Under the pieces are notes generated by a model that was not told the DNA's origin, did not search any database, and saw only the letters and a program-made list of their open reading frames with translations. Positions 35,376 to 41,257 of a DNA stretch of 41,257 bases are shown here, piece by piece. The position numbers and the translations under genes were made by a program. This stretch comes from a bacterium. Its GTDB lineage: Bacteria; Electryoneota; RPQS01. Numbering within the stretch: position 1 is the stretch's first letter; every line of letters starts with the position of its first letter. The stretch is from NCBI GenBank assembly GCA_026394155.1, contig JAPKYT010000055.1, forward strand, positions 1 through 41,257. Reading direction: 5' to 3'.

Positions 35376-35481
35376 TCGCCGAGCCGGGTTAAGCGCTGAA
35401 TATCCATGCTCGCGGCGGCAGGCGTCTTCGTGCTTCGCCTGCCCCGTATCCAAGACCCAAGCGCGCGCAACCCGGCCGGAA
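35376..35481 (+). repeat. Hairpin repeat, copy 2 (long form), in the rpsO leader
   Basis: Shares an identical 18-base left arm (35376-35393) and 16-base right arm (35466-35481) with the element at 14293-14330. GCCGGGTT (35383-35390) pairs with AACCCGGC (35469-35476), and GCGC at 35393-35396 can extend the stem with GCGC at 35461-35464. Inside is a second perfect 8-bp hairpin (GGCAGGCG 35417-35424 with CGCCTGCC 35436-35443). It lies in the 161 bases between ribF and rpsO, so it may act as a structured leader, a processing site or a ribosomal protein S15 binding site. Confidence 0.7.
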
Positions 35482-35528
35482 CCGGAACGCAGAGCAACAA
35501 ATCAAGATACACGCAAGCCGAGGACAAG

Positions 35529-35798
35529 ATGGCGATTACACCGACCGAGCGCAAGCCGGTCATTGAGAAGTATGCGCGCAAAGAGAGCGACACGGGCAGC
35601 CCCGAAGTGCAGGTGGCTCTGCTCACGCAGCGCATCAACGACCTCACGGGGCACCTGAAGACGCACAAGAAGGACGTCCATTCCCGCCGCGGGCTGATGC
35701 TCATGGTGGGCCAGCGTCGCCGCCTGCTCACTTATCTGGCGCGCAAGGACATCACGCGCTATCGCAAGCTCGTCGAAGCGCTCGAACTGCGCCGCTGA
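35529..35798 (+). CDS. rpsO: 30S ribosomal protein S15
   Basis: 89 residues, the standard length. It has helix-rich sequence with [28 protein letters not shown], the rRNA-contacting [24 protein letters not shown], and the ending [19 protein letters not shown] 35529 has GAGG 5 bases upstream; an in-frame extension to 35406 is leader RNA, not protein. rpsO is followed by pnp, the classic pair, in which S15 can repress its own translation through the leader. The leader here carries the hairpin repeat. Confidence 0.97.
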   Translation: MAITPTERKPVIEKYARKESDTGSPEVQVALLTQRINDLTGHLKTHKKDVHSRRGLMLMVGQRRRLLTYLARKDITRYRKLVEALELRR

Positions 35799-35818
35799 CG
35801 AAGAACGGAGTTACTTTC

Positions 35819-38011
35819 ATGGTTGTTCGAAAATCCATCGAATTCGGTGGATTGAAACTGCAGCTCGAAACGGGGCGCGTTGCCAAGCAAGCGGACGGAG
35901 CCTGCTGGCTGACCCACGGGGACACGGTCATTCTGGCGACCGTGGTCGCCAATCTGGACGTGGAATCCGATCTGGATTTCCTTCCCATGAGCGTGGACTA
36001 CCGCGAGAAGCTGTACGCCGTGGGCCGCATTCCCGGCGGCTTCTTCAAACGCGAAGGCCGTCCCTCGGAAAAGGAGATCCTCTCGGCGCGGCTCACCGAC
36101 CGTCCCATCCGTCCCCTTTTCCCGAAAAACTTCCATCAGGAAGTTCAGGTGATGATCAACGTGCTCTCGGCCGACGGCGAGCACGATCCCGACACTCTGG
36201 GCACCATCGCGGCTTCGGCGGCGTTCTGCGTCTCGGAGATTCCCTTCCACGGGCCGGTCGCGTCGGTGCGCGTCGGCCTCCTCAACGGCGAGTACGTCGT
36301 CAATCCCACCCACAAGCAGCTCGAAGAATCGCTGCTCGATCTGGTGATCGCCGGCACCGAGGATTCCATCATCATGGTTGAGGGCGAGGCCAAGGAAGTC
36401 TCCGAGGATGTTTTCCTCGAGGGACTGGCTCGCGCTCACGCGGAGATCAAGCGCATTGTCGCCCTGCAGAAAGAGCTCATGGCCGAGGCCGGCCGACCCA
36501 AACGGGAATGGCCGGAGCCGGCCACAAACGCCGAGCTCGACGCGGCTTTGGAGCAGCAGTTCGGCGCGCTGGTGGAAAAATCCTGCGCACTGCGACAGAA
36601 GCAGGAGCGCAGCGTGGCTTGGAAAGAAATCGAGCTGGCTGCCGTTGAAGCCCTGCTCGAGCGTTTTCCCGAAACCGAGCGCTACATCAAGGCTTGGGTT
36701 TACGACCGGTCGCAGGCGGTGGTGCGCCGCAACATCCTCGCGGGTGTGCGACCCGACGGCCGCGGTCATCAGGAGATTCGCGCCATCACGGCCGAAGTGG
36801 ACATTCTGCCGCGTACCCACGGCAGCGCGCTCTTCACCCGCGGCGAAACACAAGCTCTGGCGTCCGTGACCTTGGGCGTGAAGTTCGACGAGCAGCGCAT
36901 TGACGGGCTCGACGGCGTCTACACCCGGCCCTACTTGCTGCACTACAATTTCCCGCCGTTTTGCGTCGGCGAAATTCGCAAGTTTCTCGGTCAGTCGCGG
37001 CGCGAGGTCGGACACGGCAATCTCGCCTGGCGCGCTCTGCACTCGACGTTGCCGGCGTGGGAGGGTTTCCCCTACACCATACGCGTCGTCTCGGAGATCC
37101 TCGAGTCCAACGGCTCCTCGTCTATGGCCACCGTCTGCGCCGGTTGTCTGGCTTTGATGGCCGCCGGCGTCACCATCCGCAAACCGGTGGCCGGCATCGC
37201 TATGGGTTTGATTCTGGAGGGCGAAAAAACCGCCATCTTGTCCGACATCCTCGGCGATGAAGATCATCTCGGCGACATGGATTTCAAGGTGACGGGCACC
37301 CGCGACGGCATCACCGCCTGCCAGATGGACATCAAGATCAAGGGTATTTCCTTGGCCTTGATGAGAACCGCCATCGTGCAGGCTCGCCACGGGATCGCAC
37401 ACATCTTAGGCAAGATGGCCGAGGCCCTGCCGGCGCCGCGGCCCGAGATCTCGCCCTACGCTCCGCGCATCGTCTTCATGAAGATTGATCCGGAGAAGAT
37501 CGGTCTGATCATCGGCCCCGGCGGCAAGACCATTCGCGACATCATTGCCCGCACGGGAGCATCCATTGACATCGAAGACGACGGCACCATTTGCATCTCG
37601 TCGTCTGACATGATTAAGGTAAACGCGGCGGTGGAGATCATTCACGGCATGACCGAAGCGCCCGAAATCGGCAAGGTGTATCGCGGAAAAGTGAAGAAGA
37701 TCACCGATTTCGGCGCCTTCGTGGAGATTCTTCCGGGACGCGATGGCTTGCTGCACATCAGCGAAATCGAACACCATCGCATTCGCAACGTGAGCGATCA
37801 TCTGGCCCTCGGCGATGAAGTGGACGTGAAACTCGTGGGCATGGATTCGCAGGGGAAACTCGATCTCTCGCGCAAGGCGCTGCTGCCGGTGCCGGACGAT
37901 CTGCCGCCGCAACCGCCGCGTCCGCCGCGCGGGGAGCGTCCGCCCTCACGGGGCGGAGGTGACGACGGCGGGCATCGCGGTCCTCGCCGGCGTCCCAAAG
38001 AGGGCGGTTGA
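35819..38011 (+). CDS. pnp: Polyribonucleotide nucleotidyltransferase (PNPase)
   Basis: 3'-5' phosphorolytic exoribonuclease. The 730-residue protein has two RNase PH domains: RIPGGFFKREGRPSEKEIL and LTDRPIRPLFP in the first; RTHGSALFTRGETQALASVTLG and MGLILEGEKTAILSDILGDEDHLGDMDFKVTGT in the second. An all-helical linker lies between them. A KH domain (IGLIIGPGGKTIRDIIARTG) and an S1 domain (GKVKKITDFGAFVEILPGRDGLLHISEI) follow, then a Pro/Arg/Gly-rich tail of about 35 residues that may bind RNA. ACGGAG lies 8 bases before the ATG. Confidence 0.98.
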   Translation: MVVRKSIEFGGLKLQLETGRVAKQADGACWLTHGDTVILATVVANLDVESDLDFLPMSVDYREKLYAVGRIPGGFFKREGRPSEKEILSARLTDRPIRPLFPKNFHQEVQVMINVLSADGEHDPDTLGTIAASAAFCVSEIPFHGPVASVRVGLLNGEYVVNPTHKQLEESLLDLVIAGTEDSIIMVEGEAKEVSEDVFLEGLARAHAEIKRIVALQKELMAEAGRPKREWPEPATNAELDAALEQQFGALVEKSCALRQKQERSVAWKEIELAAVEALLERFPETERYIKAWVYDRSQAVVRRNILAGVRPDGRGHQEIRAITAEVDILPRTHGSALFTRGETQALASVTLGVKFDEQRIDGLDGVYTRPYLLHYNFPPFCVGEIRKFLGQSRREVGHGNLAWRALHSTLPAWEGFPYTIRVVSEILESNGSSSMATVCAGCLALMAAGVTIRKPVAGIAMGLILEGEKTAILSDILGDEDHLGDMDFKVTGTRDGITACQMDIKIKGISLALMRTAIVQARHGIAHILGKMAEALPAPRPEISPYAPRIVFMKIDPEKIGLIIGPGGKTIRDIIARTGASIDIEDDGTICISSSDMIKVNAAVEIIHGMTEAPEIGKVYRGKVKKITDFGAFVEILPGRDGLLHISEIEHHRIRNVSDHLALGDEVDVKLVGMDSQGKLDLSRKALLPVPDDLPPQPPRPPRGERPPSRGGGDDGGHRGPRRRPKEGG

Positions 38012-38014
38012 TTC

Positions 38015-39289
38015 TTGAGCCGCGCATCTCAGTATCGCAAGACCCGTCTCTCCGACGGCCTGCGCGTGGTGACCGAGCGCATACCGGGCGTCCGGTCGGT
38101 GGCCGTGGGCATTTGGGTGGAAGTCGGCTCGCGTCACGAATCCGTGCGCGAAAACGGCATCTCCCACTTCATCGAACACATGGCCTTCAAGGGAACCACC
38201 ACCCGCAGCGCGCTGGACATCGCTCAGACCATTGAGCGTGGCGGAGGCTACATCAATGCCTTCACCAGCAAAGAGCTGACCTGTTTCTACGTGCACGTAC
38301 TCGATGAGCAGTTGGATAGCGCTCTGGAGATTCTCCACGACATTCTCCTCAACCCGGTGTACCGGCCGCCGGAGATGGAAAAGGAGAAGCAGGTCATCCT
38401 CGATGAGATTCGCGATCATGAGGACATGCCGGATGACGTGGCCCATGAGAACTTCGTGCGCGCTCTTTTCGAGCCGCATCCGCTCGCGCGGCCGATCCTC
38501 GGGTCTCCGCAGAATGTGCGCTCCTTCAGCCGGACGCGGGTCCTGGGATTTGTGCGGCGTCACTACGTGCCCGGGCGAATCGTGGTGGCGGCGGCGGGAA
38601 ACGTCAACCACGACCGTTTGGTGAAGCGCGTGCGCGAGGGTCTCGCCTTCGCCCGCGACAATCATTTCCCGCCGGAGAAACGCGTCGGGCGTCTGGTGTC
38701 GAAGGTGGAGCGGCATCGCCGCCCCATTCAGCAAGCGCACATGGTCATCGGCACCCGCGGCCTGGCCTATCCTCATCGCGATCGTTCGGTCCTTTCGGCG
38801 ATGAACACCGTGCTGGGCGGCGGCATGTCATCCCGTCTCTTTCAGAACATTCGCGAGAAGCACGGCATCGCTTATTCCGTCTATTCTTTCGCCGAGATGT
38901 TCGCCGACACCGGCATCTGGGGAGTCTATCTCGCCACCGACAAAGAACGTGTGGATCGCGCCCGGAAAATGGTGCTCGATGAGCTGCGAAAGATACAGGA
39001 AGTTCCGTTGAGCTCCACCGAGCTCGACGACGTAAAGACTCAGCTCAAGGGCAACGTCATGCTGGGTCTTGAAAGCGTCTCCAACCGCATGATGCGTCTC
39101 GGACGGATGGAAATCTATCTGGGCCGCTACTATTCGCTCGAGGATGTGAGCCGGCAGATTGATGCGGTCACGCCCAGACGCGTTCAGGCGCTGGCTGATG
39201 AGTTGCTGGGCGAGGAGAGGTTGATTACGACCATCGTGGAGCCCGGCGCCGCGCACAAGACGAAGACCCGCCCCCGAACGAGGACGTGA
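38015..39289 (+). CDS. M16 family zinc peptidase (processing-protease-like)
   Basis: 424 residues, metallopeptidase of the pitrilysin/mitochondrial processing peptidase family. The inverted zinc motif HFIEH, with the catalytic Glu between the ligands, sits in ENGISHFIEHMAFKGT. The third ligand Glu lies downstream in the EMEKEKQVILDEIRDHED region, and the C-terminal half has LGGGMSSRLFQNIREKHGIAYSVYSF. It starts at TTG 38015, 3 bases after pnp, with AGAGGG upstream. It overlaps dut as GTGA. The position pnp-M16-dut is conserved in many bacteria. It is expected to degrade or process peptides; the natural substrate is unknown. Confidence 0.93.
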   Translation: MSRASQYRKTRLSDGLRVVTERIPGVRSVAVGIWVEVGSRHESVRENGISHFIEHMAFKGTTTRSALDIAQTIERGGGYINAFTSKELTCFYVHVLDEQLDSALEILHDILLNPVYRPPEMEKEKQVILDEIRDHEDMPDDVAHENFVRALFEPHPLARPILGSPQNVRSFSRTRVLGFVRRHYVPGRIVVAAAGNVNHDRLVKRVREGLAFARDNHFPPEKRVGRLVSKVERHRRPIQQAHMVIGTRGLAYPHRDRSVLSAMNTVLGGGMSSRLFQNIREKHGIAYSVYSFAEMFADTGIWGVYLATDKERVDRARKMVLDELRKIQEVPLSSTELDDVKTQLKGNVMLGLESVSNRMMRLGRMEIYLGRYYSLEDVSRQIDAVTPRRVQALADELLGEERLITTIVEPGAAHKTKTRPRTRT

Positions 39290-39744
39290 ACGTGTCTGCG
39301 CGTGAGGCGGTCGTGGAGATCATGCGCTTGCCCCACGCACCCGCGGAGCTGCCGGCTTATCAAACCGACGGCGCCGCCGGAATGGATCTTTGCATGGCGG
39401 GAGACGACGTCACGATTATGCCGGGCGAGCGCGCGGCGCTTCCCACCGGCTTTTGCGTTGCCATTCCTGCGGGCCATGAGGGGCAGGTGCGCTTGCGTTC
39501 GGGATTCGCCATGCAAACGGGTCTCATTCTGCCCAACGCACCCGGCACCATTGACGCGGATTACCGCGGCGAGATCAAAGTACTCGTGATGAACGTGTTG
39601 CGCGAGCCCGTGCGCGTGAAGCGCGGCGAGCGCGTCGCGCAACTGGTGATCGCACCCGTGGCGCGATGCGTGTGGCAGGAAGTTCCGACGTTGCCGGCCA
39701 GCGAACGCAACGGCGGCGGTTTCGGAAGCACCGGACGCCGCTGA
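39286..39744 (+). CDS. dut: Deoxyuridine 5'-triphosphate nucleotidohydrolase
   Basis: Trimeric dUTPase that removes dUTP and supplies dUMP for thymidylate synthesis. The 152-residue protein has all five motifs: AAGMDL, LRSGFA, NAPGTIDADYRGEI, GERVAQLVI and the C-terminal RNGGGFGSTG. GTG 39286 overlaps the M16 peptidase stop (GTGA). Its product dUMP is the substrate of ThyX enzymes, so it may be functionally tied to the ThyX-like gene at 14400, though they are far apart. Last gene of the operon before the MerR gene. Confidence 0.97.
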   Translation: MNVSAREAVVEIMRLPHAPAELPAYQTDGAAGMDLCMAGDDVTIMPGERAALPTGFCVAIPAGHEGQVRLRSGFAMQTGLILPNAPGTIDADYRGEIKVLVMNVLREPVRVKRGERVAQLVIAPVARCVWQEVPTLPASERNGGGFGSTGRR

Positions 39745-39794
39745 GTGCTCCGCGGGCATCGCTTTTTTCGTGAATTTGCAGAGCAATCACTTTC

Positions 39795-40156
39795 TTGGGA
39801 TTGCCGGACGTGGAATCGGATCGAAAAAGTCCCGCCCTTCGAAAGCTGTATTACACGATCGGTGAGGTCACTCAACTGACGGGTGTCCCCGCGCATGTTC
39901 TTCGCTATTGGGAAGGGGAGTTTCCCCAGCTCAAACCGAAGAAAAGCCGGGCCGGCAACCGGGCCTATCAAGAGCGGGATTTGGAGGTCATCTCCCGCAT
40001 CCGCACGCTGCTCTACGAGCGGCGGTTTACCATCGCCGGAGCGCGCGCGCTGCTCTCTTCGGGCGAAGTCGGCGCGGAGGACGACGGGCAGAAAGAGCTG
40101 ATCGAAGAAGTCCGGCGTGAATTGAAAGACATCTTGCTCATCATAGATCGCAATTC

Positions 40157-40178
<22 letters not shown>
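39795..40178 (+). CDS. MerR-type HTH transcriptional regulator
   Basis: 127 residues. The winged-helix DNA-binding domain is complete: [28 protein letters not shown], the wing [39 protein letters not shown] short helical C-terminal dimerisation tail follows; there is no Cys-rich metal or large ligand-binding domain, so the inducer, if any, is unclear. The start is uncertain: TTG 39795 is used here, with TTG 39801 and GTG 39810 also possible, and no strong ribosome binding site. The last seven codons and the stop lie inside tRNA-Pro(GGG). This type of short MerR protein is often found next to translation genes, and its targets are unknown. Confidence 0.85.
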
Positions 40179-40231
<53 letters not shown>

Positions 40232-40234
40232 ACT

Positions 40235-40261
40235 GAGGCCGCAGGTCGTGCCTGCGGCCTC
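40235..40261 (+). terminator. Hairpin after tRNA-Pro(GGG)
   Basis: Perfect 11-bp GC-rich stem (40235-40245 with 40251-40261) and a 5-base loop, beginning 5 bases after the tRNA. The following bases (TCGTGTATA) are only modestly T-rich. A terminator is the likely role, separating the MerR/tRNA transcript from pcm. Confidence 0.75.
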
Positions 40262-40271
40262 TCGTGTATAG

Positions 40272-40290
40272 AACAGGATGTACATCTGTT
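40272..40290. promoter_or_regulatory. Near-palindrome upstream of the pcm promoter, possible operator
   Basis: AACAG, one extra G, ATGTACAT, CTGTT: a perfect 18-bp palindrome apart from a single inserted base. Six bases on, a second near-palindrome (CAAG-AG-TTGC / GCAACTTG, 40291-40308) ends 8 bases before the -35 box. Two adjacent dyads just upstream of a strong promoter suggest regulator binding; the neighbouring MerR protein is a candidate by position only. Confidence 0.4.
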
Positions 40291-40315
40291 CAAGAGTTGC
40301 GCAACTTGGAAACGC

Positions 40316-40344
40316 TTGACTTTCTGTCAGCAAATGTCTATACT
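40316..40344 (+). promoter_or_regulatory. Sigma70-type promoter of pcm
   Basis: -35 TTGACT (40316-40321), 17-bp spacer, -10 TATACT (40339-40344). Predicted start about 40351, giving a 54-base leader in which the ribosome binding site GGGAGG (40393-40398) can pair with CTCC at 40384-40387. Confidence 0.78.
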
Positions 40345-40404
40345 TAACCTCGTTCGAGGCACTACCTATCAGGTTCGGTGGTGCTCCTCAGCGGGAGGCT
40401 CACG

Positions 40405-41055
40405 GTGTTGAATTACAGGCTCTCGCGTGAGGAGATGGTGCTGACGCAGCTTGAGAGGCGCGGCATCCACGACGAGCGGGTGCTCAACGCTATGCGAAAG
40501 GTCAAGCGGCACCATTTTGTCGAGCCGGCCTTTCGCGACCGCGCCTACGATGATACGCCGCTGCCCATTGACGAGGGCCAGACCATCAGTCAGCCCTATG
40601 TGGTGGCGCGCATGACCGGCCTGCTCGAGATTCAACCCACCGACAAGGCGCTGGAAATCGGCACTGGTTCGGGTTATCAGGCGGCAGTTCTGGCCGAACT
40701 CTGCCACAAAGTGTTTTCCATCGAACGGCACATGAACCTGTTGCAGAAGGCGCGACAGGCTTTGGACGAGCAGGGTTATGCCAATGTCGTTCTGAAGCAG
40801 GGCGACGGCACCATCGGCTGGGCGGAGTTCGCGCCCTTCGACAAGATCATCATTACGGCGGCGGCTCCCAAGTTTCCCAAGACGCTCTTCAGTCAGCTCA
40901 AGGACGGCGGCTTGATGGTTTTTCCGATGGGGGAGAAGCGCACGCAGGATTTGGTGCTGGTGCAGAGGAGTGGGGAAGAAGCAATGATGAAGGAGGTCGG
41001 GCAGGTGGCCTTTGTGCCGTTAGTGGGACGCGAAGGCTGGCCGAATTCAACATAA
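40405..41055 (+). CDS. pcm: Protein-L-isoaspartate O-methyltransferase
   Basis: Repairs age-damaged proteins by methylating L-isoaspartyl residues with S-adenosylmethionine. The 216-residue protein matches the family length. It shows RRGIHDERVLNAMRKVKRHHFV, the active-site segment DDTPLPIDEGQTISQPYVVARMT, SAM motif I LEIGTGSGYQAAVLAEL and the late VFPMGEKRTQDLVLVQR. GTG 40405 is chosen because GGGAGG at 40393-40398 is 6 bases ahead; GTG 40378 would place that site inside the gene. It has its own promoter and lies between two tRNA-Pro genes. Confidence 0.95.
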   Translation: MLNYRLSREEMVLTQLERRGIHDERVLNAMRKVKRHHFVEPAFRDRAYDDTPLPIDEGQTISQPYVVARMTGLLEIQPTDKALEIGTGSGYQAAVLAELCHKVFSIERHMNLLQKARQALDEQGYANVVLKQGDGTIGWAEFAPFDKIIITAAAPKFPKTLFSQLKDGGLMVFPMGEKRTQDLVLVQRSGEEAMMKEVGQVAFVPLVGREGWPNST

Positions 41056-41064
41056 ACATTTGTT

Positions 41065-41138
41065 CGGGGCGTAGCGCAGTCCGGTAGCGCACCTGGTTCG
41101 GGACCAGGGGGTCGCAGGTTCAAATCCCGCCGCCCCGA
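41065..41138 (+). tRNA. tRNA-Pro (anticodon CGG)
   Basis: 74 bases. The acceptor stem CGGGGCG pairs with CGCCCCG, discriminator A. Anticodon stem CCTGG/CCAGG has loop TTCGGGA giving CGG (reads CCG). The T stem GCAGG/CCCGC has an A-C mismatch at its third pair (positions 51-63 in tRNA numbering), which is odd for a functional tRNA. CCA not encoded. It begins 9 bases after pcm and probably shares its transcript. Confidence 0.93.
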
Positions 41139-41146
41139 CACACGAA

Positions 41147-41171
41147 AGAGCCGCCCTCCGGGGGCGGCTCT
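41147..41171 (+). terminator. Terminator after tRNA-Pro(CGG)
   Basis: Perfect 10-bp GC-rich stem (AGAGCCGCCC 41147-41156 with its complement 41162-41171) and a 5-base loop, 8 bases after the tRNA, followed by GTCGTAT. Expected to end the pcm-tRNA transcript. Confidence 0.8.
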
Positions 41172-41194
41172 GTCGTATCGAACAGGAGGATCTT

Positions 41195-41257
41195 GTGGCG
41201 GAACTTTTCGCCGGATTCGTTGATCTCTTTTTGAATTTGGACAAACATCTCGGGCAA
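41195..41257 (+). CDS. DedA family membrane protein, first 21 codons (cut by window edge)
   Basis: GTG 41195 preceded 5 bases upstream by a full AGGAGG (41184-41189) opens a frame running off the window. The visible residues (MAELFAGFVDLFLNLDKHLG) match the usual start of DedA/SNARE-associated membrane proteins, where F-x-D-x-x-L-x-L-D-K-H-L is typical. These are polytopic inner-membrane proteins linked to undecaprenyl-phosphate or phospholipid recycling and membrane potential. The assignment rests on only 21 residues. Confidence 0.65.
   Translation, partial: MAELFAGFVDLFLNLDKHLGQ

Noticed and set aside
35406-35528. N-terminal extension of ribosomal protein S15
   Set aside because: S15 is conserved at 89 residues; the extension is the hairpin leader, and ATG 35529 has its own GAGG site.
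35759-37402. 547-codon open frame antisense to rpsO and pnp
   Set aside because: Mirror of PNPase coding sequence; no motifs, no ribosome binding site.
40893-41141. Minus-strand open frame beginning MSGRRDLNLRPPGP
   Set aside because: Antisense to tRNA-Pro(CGG) and pcm; same false-protein pattern as the frame over the other tRNA-Pro.

Overview
The window is about 41 kb of GC-rich (roughly 60%) bacterial chromosome, densely packed with housekeeping genes. It contains no transposase, integrase, phage gene or CRISPR array, and no stretch above 300 bases lacks a gene. The source looks like a Gram-negative, probably uncultivated lineage, possibly near the Fibrobacteres-Chlorobi-Bacteroidetes side of the tree. 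The reasons are lipoproteins with a Cys-x-x-Lys-Asn-Asn-Pro type mature N-terminus, a PpiD/SurA-like anchored foldase, a tandem-domain ThyX-like protein, a cytochrome-c-fused CydA-like protein, and an rpsO-pnp-M16 protease-dut gene order. That placement is an inference; a 16S rRNA or concatenated-marker tree would decide it.

Layout. 1-2041 (minus): uvrB followed by the start of a lipoprotein gene. 2175-4080: an anchored peptidyl-prolyl isomerase. 4154-8257: a three-gene polysaccharide operon (Wzz-like chain-length protein, Wzy/WaaL-like polymerase or ligase, WbaP-type initiating sugar transferase). It runs into serS (8274-9373), which as given has lost its tRNA-binding coiled coil and changes frame. 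9374-14281: a class II aldolase, tsaD, a large membrane vWA protein, a membrane-tailed response-regulator receiver and a small lipoprotein, closed by a strong terminator. 14400-15938 (minus): tandem ThyX-like protein. 16223-16308: tRNA-Leu. 16370-18831 (minus): a CydA-like/cytochrome c fusion with a partner membrane protein. 18958-22859: purM-plsY-gpsA-asnS. 22939-25535: a secreted protein of unknown function, acylphosphatase and a GlcD-type FAD oxidase. 25610-25683: tRNA-Arg, followed by a small islet of two overlapping unknown genes.

26692-39744 is the translation/RNA super-operon: TPR anchor protein, rimP, nusA, infB, DUF503, rbfA, DHH phosphoesterase, truB, ribF, rpsO, pnp, M16 peptidase, dut. 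Most junctions overlap as ATGA/GTGA or are only a few bases long, so the genes are probably translationally coupled. A MerR-type regulator follows, its 3' end running into tRNA-Pro(GGG). Then come pcm with a well-formed promoter and two upstream near-palindromes, tRNA-Pro(CGG), a terminator, and the first 21 codons of a DedA-family gene.

Promoters are easy to read here. Eight sites fit TTGnnn-17 bp-TAnnnT, and two of them (uvrB, purM) place the predicted transcription start on the start codon, implying leaderless mRNAs. Start codons are often GTG or TTG. The least ordinary items are the damaged serS, a hairpin repeat present in two copies (after the lipoprotein gene and in the rpsO leader), the membrane-tailed receiver protein, the tandem ThyX-like protein, the CydA-cytochrome c pair and the two-gene islet at tRNA-Arg.
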